64,000 nt of DNA. It comes from Myxococcales bacterium. Its GTDB lineage: Bacteria; Myxococcota_A; Polyangia; Haliangiales; Haliangiaceae. Shown here piece after piece: positions 18,050-26,706 of this stretch. The position numbers were made by a program, and so were the translations under genes. Below the pieces are notes generated by a model. It ran no database searches. It was given only the letters and a program-made list of their open reading frames with translations, and was not told where the DNA came from. Numbering within the stretch: position 1 is the stretch's first letter; each line of letters begins with the position of its first letter. The DNA is taken from positions 124,001 through 188,000 of the forward strand of contig JADJJK010000003.1 of the NCBI GenBank assembly GCA_016706545.1, read 5' to 3'.

Positions 18050-20677
18050 CTACCGCTCGCGGCGCGCCAGCAGCACGCGCTCGAAGGCCACGCCTGCGGC
18101 GCGAGACGCCACCGCGAGCTGCTCATCGAACGTGTGGCGCTTGCGGCGGTCCGCGAACAAGACGCCAACCACCCGGTCGCGCACCGAGATCGGGACCAGC
18201 AGGATCTCGCCGGGGGCATCGCCGACCGCCGCGGTGAGAAATTGTCGGCTCGCGTCGTCTGCCACCGGGCCGCGATACGGCAGGCGGGTGTCGACGACGT
18301 CCTGCAAGGTGGACGGGCCGTCGAGCTTCATCTCGGCTCTGGAGCTGCTTTCGGCGTTGGCCTTGCCTTCGGCCTTGCCTGCGGTCTTGCTGTCTCCGGA
18401 GGTGCTGTCCACGCGAAACGCCGTCAGCAGCTTGTGGCGGACAGTGAGAAAGCCGGCGCGGGCGTGGCTGTCGAGCAGGTGGGTCACCAGCAGCTCGATG
18501 ATCTCGTCGCGGTTGCGCGCCTGGTCGAGGCGGCGCACCAGCTCGACGACGCGGCTGGTCGCGGCCTCCAGCTCCGCCACCAGATCGGCGGGGCTATTGG
18601 CGATGGGGATGCTCGGCGAGCTCCGCCATGCCCCGGCTTGTGGCGGGGTCGGCGCCGCCATCAGCAGGGGGCCTGACTCGTCGGAGATCGGGATGATGGC
18701 GCCCGGAATGGCGTTGGCCTCGATGCCGCCGGGGATGGCCCCCAGCCACGGCGGCGGGATCGTGGAGCCGGGCGGGCCCCAGCCGTCGTCGATGGCGTCG
18801 GAGTACGAGGAGACGCGCGCGGCGGCTCGCTGGGCTGGCCGCTCCGGCTCGGGCGGCGCCGCGGGCTCTGGCTCCGGGCTTCGCGCCCGGGCGCTTGCCG
18901 GAGCCGGGGCCGCGGGCTTGGCGGCGGGGGCGGGCTTGGCGGCGGCCGCAGGCTTGGCAGCCGGGGCAGCGGGGGACGGTGGCGCGTCCGCTGCGGGCTT
19001 GGCGTCCGCAGCGGGCTTGGCGGCGGCCGCGGGCTTGGCTGGAGCCGGGCTGGCGGCCGGGGCGGTTGCATCGCGGGCAGTCGCGGCTCGCGGGATCCGA
19101 GGCTGGCCGGGCAGGGCGGCGTCGGTGGCACGAGGCGCTGGCTCCTCCGTGGCGACCGGCTCGCTCGGCGAGGTCATCGGCGAGGTCATCGTCGGGGTCA
19201 TCGTCGGGGTCATCGTCGGCGGGATCGTGACCTCGGTGTCTCGCGCGGCCCGCGCGTGCGCGGCCGTCTCTGCAGGCGCCGACTTGGTCGCTTCGATCCC
19301 AAGGCCAAGCTGCGTGCGCTTCTCGGCGCGCCGCTGTCGGCTCTGGCGATCGCCCGAGCCGGGCTCCGCAGCGACCGGTGGCTCCGCCGTCGGAAGCTGC
19401 CGGGACGGCTTTGGCTGCGCCAGCAGCACCACACCGCTTGGCTCGTGTCCCTCCACCGCGCGGGGAACGCCGGCCTCGGCGTCTCGCGGCGGGGCGCTCG
19501 CGGGCCTCCGGAGATCCACGGTCGGCCGCTTGGAGGTCAGCAAGATCGGCGCCGATTCGGCGTCATCGAGCGCCGCGACCACCGCCGCCACGTCGGTCCC
19601 TGAGTCAGACGGCGCGGGCTCACCGACGACGATCGCCACGTCGGCGTAGTCCGAGTCGTAGTCGTCTTCGGTGGTGGCGCGGCTCATGGCGCTGATCGCG
19701 AAGACGTCCTCTGCGATCACCACCGCCGGCTCGGCCTCTACCGGGCGCTGTGCGCTGGGCCGCGGCACCAGCTCGCCAGAGCGGCTCGCCAGCTCCGGCG
19801 GATCCACCCAGTGCGCGCCGCGGCGCACCGGGCGCAGCTCGGGACTTATCTCGATGGTCACGGTGGGCTCAGGTCCGCTCTCGTCCGCGATGGCCGCCAC
19901 CTTCTCCACCGAGGCGTTGCGCGACGCGATCTCTCCGGTGATGGTGCGCGCTCGGCCGCGGTCTCCTTCTGGTGCGCTGGGCGCGGTCACTGGTGCCGCT
20001 GCCGACGCATCGGCGGCGGCGGCGCTAGCTGGCTCGAGGAGCGACGTCGCTGGGCGCGGCACGTTCACCTGCGCGGTGATGGGCGCCATCGCGCGGTGCC
20101 GCGCAGCGTTGACCTTGCTGGTCACGCCGCGTGAGCGCCGAGGCGGCGAGGTGGCCTCCGGGAACGCCGCGCCGCTCTTGGCTCCAGGGTCAGCCCCCAA
20201 CTCGGCGCTGGCCTCGGCGCCGGCCTGGAGCAGCCGCTGACCTAGCGTGGTCACGTGACCGTAGTAGTGCGCCAGACACCACGCGAGCTGGAGCTGCGTC
20301 GCCACCGAGCGGACGACGTACGTCCCGACGAACTGGCCCACTTCATCCACCGCGACGCGGCTCGACGGATCGCCCATGGCGATGGTGATGCCATCTGCCA
20401 TCGCCACCGGGATGACCCGCAGGTCGATGGCCATGTCGACGGGGATCGCGGCGATCACGTGCTCGGGCAGCCTGGCCAGCGTGTTGGGGTTGACCTGAGG
20501 CACCAGGAGCCGGGTGCGGTAGAACTCGGTCAAGGTGTCATCGGACAGGGCACCGGTAGCCACCAGGTGCTCGCCAATGGTTCCCCCTTCGGATTGCACC
20601 AGCGCTCGCGCTAGTTCCAGCGCGTCTGCGGTGACTAACCCTGAGCGAACCAGTAGTGCGCCGGCGTCGTCGGCCAC
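18050..20677 (-). CDS. MshEN (GspE N-terminal) plus GAF domain protein with long Ala/Pro linker
   Basis: 875 residues. Residues 1-150 match the N-terminal domain of type II secretion/type IV pilus ATPases (LLVRSGLVTADALELARAL, then IGEHLVATGALSDDTL and ARLPEHVIAAIPVDMAIDLR), a domain that binds cyclic-di-GMP in MshE. There is no ATPase domain. A low-complexity Ala/Pro/Lys linker (about 150-690) follows. The C-terminal about 180 residues form a GAF domain (VELVRRLDQARNRDEIIELL to ILLVPISVRDRVVGVLFADR). This layout suggests a regulator that couples a nucleotide signal to another process, perhaps motility; that is inference. GTG start at 20677. The 227 bases downstream, up to the permease start, hold no gene. 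Confidence 0.82.
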   Translation of the reverse strand: MADDAGALLVRSGLVTADALELARALVQSEGGTIGEHLVATGALSDDTLTEFYRTRLLVPQVNPNTLARLPEHVIAAIPVDMAIDLRVIPVAMADGITIAMGDPSSRVAVDEVGQFVGTYVVRSVATQLQLAWCLAHYYGHVTTLGQRLLQAGAEASAELGADPGAKSGAAFPEATSPPRRSRGVTSKVNAARHRAMAPITAQVNVPRPATSLLEPASAAAADASAAAPVTAPSAPEGDRGRARTITGEIASRNASVEKVAAIADESGPEPTVTIEISPELRPVRRGAHWVDPPELASRSGELVPRPSAQRPVEAEPAVVIAEDVFAISAMSRATTEDDYDSDYADVAIVVGEPAPSDSGTDVAAVVAALDDAESAPILLTSKRPTVDLRRPASAPPRDAEAGVPRAVEGHEPSGVVLLAQPKPSRQLPTAEPPVAAEPGSGDRQSRQRRAEKRTQLGLGIEATKSAPAETAAHARAARDTEVTIPPTMTPTMTPTMTSPMTSPSEPVATEEPAPRATDAALPGQPRIPRAATARDATAPAASPAPAKPAAAAKPAADAKPAADAPPSPAAPAAKPAAAAKPAPAAKPAAPAPASARARSPEPEPAAPPEPERPAQRAAARVSSYSDAIDDGWGPPGSTIPPPWLGAIPGGIEANAIPGAIIPISDESGPLLMAAPTPPQAGAWRSSPSIPIANSPADLVAELEAATSRVVELVRRLDQARNRDEIIELLVTHLLDSHARAGFLTVRHKLLTAFRVDSTSGDSKTAGKAEGKANAESSSRAEMKLDGPSTLQDVVDTRLPYRGPVADDASRQFLTAAVGDAPGEILLVPISVRDRVVGVLFADRRKRHTFDEQLAVASRAAGVAFERVLLARRER

Positions 20678-20820
20678 GAATCCTCCGCCATCGGAAGGGT
20701 TTCCGATACGCTCGCATCATGTCGGCAGCAAGCAGGCTATGTCAATGAAGGGACGAAGGATTTACCCAGCGCAGGCGGGTGGGAGCGCGCAGCACTTCCG
20801 AGGAGGATGAGCGACGCGGC

Positions 20821-21330
20821 TCAGCGCCCGCGCTTCGGCGTCGCCGACGCTGGGTGTCCTGGCGCTGGCCTGGGGAGGTCCTTGCCGAGCAGCGCGGCGA
20901 CCTTCTGTTGCACCTCCACCACTACCCTGGCCCGCTTGATCTGCTCTTCGAGCTGGGCCTTACGCTTTCGGAGGGACGCGAGCTCTTCCTCGGGCGACTT
21001 CAGCGGTTTGCGACCGCGCTTGCGTGGCGCCAGCGCGGCCAGCTCGCCGGCGTCGCGGTCGCGCCGCCACTTGTCGAGGACATCGAGCGATAGCCCGTGC
21101 TCCTGGAGCAGCCCTGCGACCTGCTCTGCCCGGCCCGCGGCCTCTGCCGCTTCCACCTTGCGTAGCAGCTCGATCTTGAGCGCCGCGGAGAAGCGCAGCT
21201 TCTTTGCGCGAACCAGCTTCACCGAGCTGGCACTTCCCTGCGCCGCTTCACGAACACCGTCTCGATGATCTTCACGATCGCGCTTTCGGGCGCCGATCGG
21301 TTTGCCTACGCGACGACTCACGCCACCCAT
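20821..21330 (-). CDS. Stand-alone IS3-type OrfA-like protein (helix-turn-helix plus coiled coil)
   Basis: 169 residues. The middle part is an OrfA-like helix-turn-helix (KKLRFSAALKIELLRKVEA to LDVLDKWRRDRD), followed by the leucine-zipper region of IS3-type OrfA (EEELASLRKRKAQLEEQIKR, then VVVEVQQKVAALLGKDLP). No OrfB (DDE transposase) follows, no terminal inverted repeats are apparent, and the start region is Arg-rich, so it is probably a relic or a domesticated regulator. It resembles the relic at 29663-30280 in layout. ATG 21330 is the best start. A 21-bp repeat lies upstream. Confidence 0.65.
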   Translation of the reverse strand: MGGVSRRVGKPIGARKRDREDHRDGVREAAQGSASSVKLVRAKKLRFSAALKIELLRKVEAAEAAGRAEQVAGLLQEHGLSLDVLDKWRRDRDAGELAALAPRKRGRKPLKSPEEELASLRKRKAQLEEQIKRARVVVEVQQKVAALLGKDLPRPAPGHPASATPKRGR

Positions 21331-21376
21331 TATGCACGTTCTCGGCAACCGAGCAGCGGCGAAGACGAGGGCAGAC

Positions 21377-21460
21377 GTCGGCCGGCGTGCGGCAGAGGTC
21401 GGCCGGCGTGCGGCAGAGGTCGGCCGGCGTGTAGCAGAGGTCGGCCGGCGTGTCGCTGAG
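21377..21460. repeat. Four 21-bp tandem units between divergent genes
   Basis: Unit GTCGGCCGGCGTGCGGCAGAG repeats four times (21377, 21398, 21419, 21440) with a few changes, followed by a partial copy. The 21-bp period is about two helical turns. It sits between the OrfA-like gene (minus) and the Cys-rich lipoprotein gene (plus), close to where promoters should be. Confidence 0.95.
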
Positions 21461-21529
21461 GTCGCCCTGATGTCGCCCTTGCAGGAGCGAGCGCCGTATG
21501 AACCAGCAAACGTTTCCAGGAGTACCGCC

Positions 21530-21919
21530 ATGAAGTCCATTGTTAGCTTGTTCTTCGCTCTCGCCTGCACCTTCACCACGGCAGCCTGCGGCACAGACGA
21601 TACCTGCGCCGGCAACAACACCTGTGTTTGCACAGAGGAGCAGGACTGCAATCGCACCTGTGATGCTGGCCAGCCTTGCTCGGTGTCCTGCAACGGCGCA
21701 CCTAGCTGCGACGTCGACTGCAAGGCGGCGTCGAACTGCTCGGTGTCGTGCCAGACCTCGACCTCCTGCGAGGTCGCTTGTCCCCCTGGGGGCTGCGAGG
21801 TCACCTGCCCGACGACGGGCTGCACGGTCACCAACTGCTCGAGCCCCGCGACCTGCCGCGTGACCTGTGGCCTGTCGTCCGCCGCCGTCTACAGCGGCGG
21901 TTCGGCGACCTGCCGCTGA
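21530..21919 (+). CDS. Cys-rich repeat lipoprotein
   Basis: 129 residues. AGGAG 8 bases before the ATG; signal ends in TTAAC (Cys20). The mature part of about 110 residues contains 21 cysteines in a regular pattern: C-x3-C alternating with C-x4/5-C, for example CSVSCNGAPSCDVDC and CSVSCQTSTSCEVAC. The x3 is usually S/E/D-V-S/D/A/T. Such a ladder could fold as a short disulfide-stapled beta-solenoid, or bind metals. No known family is recognised. It ends in a glycine/serine stretch and one last Cys. Its 3' end faces the barrel gene, with a hairpin between. Confidence 0.8.
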   Translation: MKSIVSLFFALACTFTTAACGTDDTCAGNNTCVCTEEQDCNRTCDAGQPCSVSCNGAPSCDVDCKAASNCSVSCQTSTSCEVACPPGGCEVTCPTTGCTVTNCSSPATCRVTCGLSSAAVYSGGSATCR

Positions 21920-21936
21920 TCGTCGTCGCGCCAGAG

Positions 21937-21969
21937 GCGACGGCAAGCGGCTGGGCCGCGTGCCGTCGC
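21937..21969. terminator. Hairpin between convergent genes
   Basis: GCGACGGCA-A-GCGGC pairs with GCCGC-G-TGCCGTCGC across a TGG loop: 14 base pairs with one A/G mismatch. It lies between the ends of the Cys-rich lipoprotein gene and the barrel gene, so it can end both transcripts. There is no T-tract. Confidence 0.5.
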
Positions 21970-21983
21970 TCGCGCATTGAGCG

Positions 21984-22011
21984 CTAGAACGACGCGCTCT
22001 AGAACGACGCG
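21984..22011 (-). repeat. 15-bp duplication containing the stop codon
   Basis: CTAGAACGACGCG occurs at 21984-21996 and again at 21999-22011. The second copy holds the end of the barrel gene, including its TAG stop, so the last four codons and the stop were duplicated downstream of the gene. Confidence 0.9.
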
Positions 22012-22544
22012 AAGTCAAAGCCCGCGGAGCCCATCAGGCCCACGAGGTCCTGGGCGTCGGGCATGAACAGTCCGCCGCGGACGTCGATCGACCCGAGGCG
22101 CAGCCCGGCGCCGATGGTCGCCCCGAGCTTGGTTTCGGTCTCTGAGCCGCTCCCCACGTCGGTGTCGACGCTGGCGTACGCGATCGTGACGCCGGCCTCC
22201 GCTGCGAAGTAGATCCCGGTCTGCGCCAGAGGAACCTTCACCCCGGCGTAGAACGGCAGGAAGGTGAGGCTTCCGGACGAGTCTCCCTCGAACAAGTTGA
22301 AGATCGCGCCGCCGCGACCGGTGACGGTGAAGGATCCAACCGGGACCTCCACCCGCGCCAACGCGCCAAACGCTAGATCGACTGCGCTGGCGTAGTCGCC
22401 AGTGGGGAGGACCACCACGCCATCGACTCCAAGCGTCTTTGTGGTAGTGGCATGGGTGGGCTGCGCATGTGCAGCGGGGGCCAGCGCGGCGGCGGCGAGG
22501 GCCGTGAACAGAGACGAGAAGGCAAGCGAAGGCAGTGACTTCAT
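21999..22544 (-). CDS. Putative outer-membrane beta-barrel protein
   Basis: 181 residues. Start at ATG 22544, chosen because AAAGGA lies just upstream and the product then begins with a signal peptide (MKSLPSLAFSSLFTALAAAA to AHAQ). The mature part has alternating hydrophobic strands and Gly-rich turns (VDGVVVLPTGDYASAVDLAF, FYAGVKVPLAQTGIYFAAEA) and ends in Phe, as in outer-membrane barrels of the OmpA/OprF-like eight-strand type. No precise family can be named. It is a single gene, convergent with the Cys-rich lipoprotein gene. Confidence 0.78.
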   Translation of the reverse strand: MKSLPSLAFSSLFTALAAAALAPAAHAQPTHATTTKTLGVDGVVVLPTGDYASAVDLAFGALARVEVPVGSFTVTGRGGAIFNLFEGDSSGSLTFLPFYAGVKVPLAQTGIYFAAEAGVTIAYASVDTDVGSGSETETKLGATIGAGLRLGSIDVRGGLFMPDAQDLVGLMGSAGFDFASF

Positions 22545-22904
22545 AAGTTCCTTTCGGACGGCCACGCATCGCTGCAGGACCTTGTTCGTTGTGCCAGGAA
22601 CCGTGCGGGCAGGCGACATCGGCCCGACATCGGGCCGACATCGGGCCGACGTCGGCCGACGTCGGCCGGCCGACCCAGCGCGCAGCACGTCTCCGCCTGG
22701 ATCGCGACCCGATCGACGGCGAGCGTTCATGCACCAAGGCTCAGGGTGTAGCTCCCATGCCGCCTGCACCGCCGGGCTACAGGCGGGCTGCACGCGGCAT
22801 CCGGCGCACGAACATCGGCCGCGACCCTGCGGAGAACGAGAGTTGACCCCCGTTGGCGAGCCGGGCTAGGTTCGGCGTCGCTGGAGGGCCACAGGGGGGA
22901 AACC
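22545..22904. other. Divergent intergenic region between barrel gene and DUF4157 gene
   Basis: 360 bases without a convincing gene. It must contain promoters for both flanking genes. The clear element is the 11-bp array at 22615-22678. A purine-rich Shine-Dalgarno (AGGGGGGAAACC) for the DUF4157 gene is at 22892-22903. Confidence 0.6.
22615..22678. repeat. Six 10-11 bp units in a divergent promoter region
   Basis: GACATCGGCCC, then GACATCGGGCC three times, then GACGTCGGCC twice. The first four units are 11 bp and the last two 10 bp. Here the array is upstream of both flanking genes, unlike most arrays in the window. Confidence 0.95.
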
Positions 22905-25900
22905 ATGGGCTCGGGCAAGGCTGCACGCGATCAACAGCAGGGGGCTTCGACTGCGCAGGAGTCGGCGCGCGTCGCGCCCGGCAAGGTGACGCGCGTCGGC
23001 GACATCGCGTCGCGCGACGAGGATCCTTCGACAGCCTCGTCCTCGGGGCGATCGCAGGGTGCGTCGGAGCGGGCCGGAGACTGGGCCATGACCGCGGACC
23101 TGTCTGCGGCGCTCGGGCTGGGCCCTGCGCCGAGCGCTGGCGAGGCCGGCGATCCCGTCAGCCCACCAGAGACGTCACGCGCCGGCCCGGCCGAGATCAG
23201 CGGCGCGCTGCCGCTCGACGTCGCGTCCGAGATGGCGGGGGCGTTCGGTGCTGACTTCTCGGCGGTCCGCATCCACCGGGGCGCGGAGGCCGAATCGGTC
23301 GGCGCGCTGGCGTTCACGCAAGGGACCGACATCCACTTCGCGCCCGGCCAGTACGCTCCGCACACGCCGGAAGGCAAGGAGCTGCTCGCGCACGAGCTCA
23401 CGCACGTGATGCAGCAGTCGCAAGGCCGCGTGGCCAGCACCGGCGACGTCGACGGCGTGCCGCTCAACGATGATCCTGCCCTCGAGCAAGAGGCCGACGC
23501 GGCCGGCGCGCGGGTGGCGCGCGGCGAGACCGTGGGTCCCGGCGGCGCCCCGTCGACCGTGCCGTCGAGCAGCGGCGCGCCCACGCAGCGCAAGGCCGCT
23601 GGCGATGGCGCGCCCGCTGGCGAGGAGACGCTGACCGTCGGCGCCGAAGGCCCGCCCGAGCCGCCGCTGCAAGCCAAGGCCGGCGGCCGGGCGATCCAGC
23701 GCAAGGAGGAGTTCGTCGCCTACAAGATCCAGGTCACTCGGGCCATGAGCCAGGCCGAGTACAAGCTCTTGGCCATGCGTCAGGTGTTTGGTGGGGTGAT
23801 CGACAACGTCGAGTGGAAGAACATGAAGGCGTCGTACACACCCGACGGGAGCCCGTACACGCTGTACGTCGGCACGTCGCTGCTCAAGCGTCACCGCGGG
23901 CAGGCCAGCAAGGGCAAGGGCATCAGCGTCAGCGACGATGGCAAGATCGCCGGCGCCGAGGGGCGCGCCAAGACGTTCCACTCGGGCAAGGGCTCGGACC
24001 AGAAGACGGCGCTCATGAACGAGATCGATCGCCGTTACTTCGAGGCGGTCGGCGACCAGACCGGCGCGCCGATCAAGCCTGGCGAGAAGGGGAAGACCGA
24101 GCTCTGGAAGACGATCCGCGACGAGGTCCTCTTCCAGCACGAGTACATCGCCAACCTGCCACCCAAGGTGAAGGAGCTCATCAAGTTCGGCATCAAGGGC
24201 AAGGAGCTCCAGCCCGAGGACTACGATCGCCTCTTCGCGCTCGCCAAGAAGATCGAGCGCATGCCGGCCGGGCAGATCTCCGACTACGTCAGCAAGGTGA
24301 CGGCCTCCACCACCGACCTCGACGAGTTCGAGGCGTCGCTCGCCAGCTACCTCGAGGAGATGGCGAAGCGCGAAAAGGAGGGCGAGGAGCGCGACACCGT
24401 CAAGACCAAGCTGTCCGGCCTCGAGGAGGTCTACAAGCGCTACAAAGAGTGGAAGACCTATCCGCCTGGAAAGCTCGCCAACTACAAGAACCGGGTGCTC
24501 AAGGTCGAGCTCGAGAAGGAGCTCCAGGCGCACCGCTTCGCTGGCATCGACGAGTTCGAGGAGTTCATCCGCCGCTTCCTGAGCGCGTTCGAGAAGGAGT
24601 GCCAGAACATCGCCAAGGACCTGCTCGGCAAGTACGCGGGCAAGCTGTTCAAGGAGCAGGAGCGCTACCAGGACCCCACCGAGATCTCGGCGCTCCACCA
24701 GAAGCTGTCTGGCGTGCGGAAGGACCACGGCGAGTTCGAGGTCAACGCGAAGATCTGGAACGAGTGGGTCAGGACCAAGGACGCGCACCGCATCCCCGGC
24801 CAAGCCCACTTGCACCCGAAGCACACGCAGGCCGAGGCGGAGGAGGCCAGGAAGAAGGCCGAGGCCGCCAAGGCCTCGGCGGCGTCACAGGTTCATGGCA
24901 TGGCGGGCGACCACCCGATCTTCCAGGAGGACGGGCTGCCCCTCGACAAGCGGATCGACAAGGCGGCGCTCGCAAGGGCCAGCGAGTCCGAGCTGGGCGG
25001 CATCATCCAGGGACACATCAAGACCCGCATGAAGGACGTTGGCGAGGCGCGCGCCGAGATCGAGGGCAACTCCGACGTCATCTACAAGCTGGACAAGCTG
25101 TTCCCGCACTTCTATGCGCAGCAGGGGATCCAGCCCGGATCGATCCACGACCTGCTCATCCAGGACAAGCTGAAGGAAGACGCGATCGTCAAGATCCTCA
25201 AGGGCATCGCGGTCGCGATCGTCGCGGTCGCGCTCGCCGTCGTCACGTTCGGCGCGGCCACGCCGGCCATCATCGCCACCGGCGCGGGCATCGCGGGCGC
25301 CGGCCTCGGCGCGTACATGGCGCTCGAGGAGTACAAGGAGTACACGCAGCAGAAGGAGCTCGCCGACGTCGGGTTCGCCGACGATCCATCCATGGTGTGG
25401 CTCGTGCTCGCCGTGGTCGGGGCCGGGCTCGACATGGGCGCCGCGGTCAAGGCGATGAAGGCCCTCGGCCCCGCCGCGAAGGCGCTCAACGCGGGCGGTG
25501 ACATCAGCGAGTTCAGCAAGGCGTTGAAGGCGCTCGAGCAGGCCAGCGAGATCGAGGCCAAGGTCGCGCGCGCCGCCGAGAAGGCCGCCGCCGCCAAGCA
25601 GGGCTACGCTGACGCCTCGAAGGAGCTCAGCAAGGCGCTGGGCAAGGCGTACTCTTTCCCAGGTGCGCTCGCCGATCCCGAGGTCTACGCCGCCTTGGTC
25701 AAGATGGCGCGCTTCGCCATCAAGGGGAAGCTGCACGACTTCGAGCGGTTCCTCGCCGAGCTCAAGGCGGCGCGCAACGCCGCCAAGATGGCCGATCTCT
25801 CGCCGGCGGAGCTGGCCAAGGCCAAGCAGGCGTGGGAAGAGGCCAAGGTGCTCGAGGCCGCCGAGAGGGCGACCTACGAGAAGCTCAACAAGGTCATCCC

Positions 25901-26699
25901 CGACATCGCCAAGCTCGACGCGCTCGTCGCCAAGGCCGGCGACCCGACGCGGCTCCAGCGTCTGCTGCAGCTCTTCACCGAGGGTGAGCTCGACTCGATC
26001 TTCCTGCACCTCAAGGATCCGAAGAAGCTGCTGTCGGTCTTCGATCACATGAACCACGCCACCGCCAAGAACATGCTCCTCGAGATGGTGTCGAAGGGGA
26101 AGATCGACAAGCTCAACAACTTCATCGAGCGTGTGGCCGCGGGCGGGGCGCAGCTAGGCGAGACCGCCGCGGTCGGATCCAAGTCGCTCATCATTGACTC
26201 GCAGGCGGCCATCGCGCTGATCAAGGACGCCAACGGCGTGGCGCTGCAGCCCGGCGAGAAGGCCTGGGTCGCGTACCTCAAGTCGCTGCCGGGCGACGTC
26301 GAGTTGCGCGTCGGCAACATGACGGTGGGCGAGATCCAGGGCGGCGTGATCACGGTGAAGGGCATGCCGCTCGACGTGGCCGCGACCGCGTCGCGTCAGG
26401 CGCCCGCGTACCAGGACGCGCTGAGGGCGCTCGAGAACGCAGGCGTTGGCGGCAAGGGTGGCCTCGCCGATCGCGCGGTCATCGCCGACGCGCTCTTCGC
26501 CAAGGTCGAGGCGGGCGTGACCCCGACCATCGCGCTCGCCGATCAGAACGCCGTGAAGAACCTCGCGCGCCTCGCCGGGATCGATGTTGTCAAGGCGGGC
26601 GGCTACAAGGGGCTCGTCACATCCTATGGATCGACGGGCTTCAAGGTCACAATCGAGGGCCGCGCGGTCCTCATCCGGCCGTTGCCGGCGGTGAAATAG
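22905..26699 (+). CDS. DUF4157 polymorphic-toxin-like protein with PIN-like C-terminal domain
   Basis: 1264 residues. Residues about 102-180 are a DUF4157 domain: GALPLDVASEMAGAFGADFS, VRIHRGAEAE and the metallopeptidase-like HELTHVMQQ (His163, Glu164, His167). Next are a Pro/Ala linker with QRK motifs (about 181-268), a charged helical region (about 270-760), two hydrophobic segments (about 762-803 and 828-845), more helices, and a C-terminal domain (about 1090-1264). In that last domain LIIDSQAAIALI (Asp1098), TVGEI (Glu1143), LADRAVIADALFA (Asp1189, Asp1195) and PTIALADQNAVKNL (Asp1212) follow the acidic pattern of PIN nucleases. DUF4157 is common in effectors of contractile-injection-like systems and polymorphic toxins. 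I infer a delivered RNase toxin; no injection-system genes are in the window. A small gene follows after 7 bases. Confidence 0.85.
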   Translation: MGSGKAARDQQQGASTAQESARVAPGKVTRVGDIASRDEDPSTASSSGRSQGASERAGDWAMTADLSAALGLGPAPSAGEAGDPVSPPETSRAGPAEISGALPLDVASEMAGAFGADFSAVRIHRGAEAESVGALAFTQGTDIHFAPGQYAPHTPEGKELLAHELTHVMQQSQGRVASTGDVDGVPLNDDPALEQEADAAGARVARGETVGPGGAPSTVPSSSGAPTQRKAAGDGAPAGEETLTVGAEGPPEPPLQAKAGGRAIQRKEEFVAYKIQVTRAMSQAEYKLLAMRQVFGGVIDNVEWKNMKASYTPDGSPYTLYVGTSLLKRHRGQASKGKGISVSDDGKIAGAEGRAKTFHSGKGSDQKTALMNEIDRRYFEAVGDQTGAPIKPGEKGKTELWKTIRDEVLFQHEYIANLPPKVKELIKFGIKGKELQPEDYDRLFALAKKIERMPAGQISDYVSKVTASTTDLDEFEASLASYLEEMAKREKEGEERDTVKTKLSGLEEVYKRYKEWKTYPPGKLANYKNRVLKVELEKELQAHRFAGIDEFEEFIRRFLSAFEKECQNIAKDLLGKYAGKLFKEQERYQDPTEISALHQKLSGVRKDHGEFEVNAKIWNEWVRTKDAHRIPGQAHLHPKHTQAEAEEARKKAEAAKASAASQVHGMAGDHPIFQEDGLPLDKRIDKAALARASESELGGIIQGHIKTRMKDVGEARAEIEGNSDVIYKLDKLFPHFYAQQGIQPGSIHDLLIQDKLKEDAIVKILKGIAVAIVAVALAVVTFGAATPAIIATGAGIAGAGLGAYMALEEYKEYTQQKELADVGFADDPSMVWLVLAVVGAGLDMGAAVKAMKALGPAAKALNAGGDISEFSKALKALEQASEIEAKVARAAEKAAAAKQGYADASKELSKALGKAYSFPGALADPEVYAALVKMARFAIKGKLHDFERFLAELKAARNAAKMADLSPAELAKAKQAWEEAKVLEAAERATYEKLNKVIPDIAKLDALVAKAGDPTRLQRLLQLFTEGELDSIFLHLKDPKKLLSVFDHMNHATAKNMLLEMVSKGKIDKLNNFIERVAAGGAQLGETAAVGSKSLIIDSQAAIALIKDANGVALQPGEKAWVAYLKSLPGDVELRVGNMTVGEIQGGVITVKGMPLDVAATASRQAPAYQDALRALENAGVGGKGGLADRAVIADALFAKVEAGVTPTIALADQNAVKNLARLAGIDVVKAGGYKGLVTSYGSTGFKVTIEGRAVLIRPLPAVK

Positions 26700-26706
26700 G
26701 AGACCC

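Noticed and set aside
21377..21460. CRISPR-like array
   Set aside because: The units are contiguous, without unique spacers, and no cas genes are present.
23175..24824. A 549-codon minus-strand open frame inside the DUF4157 gene
   Set aside because: Leu/Ala/Arg/Val/Glu-rich antisense shadow without any recognisable domain.
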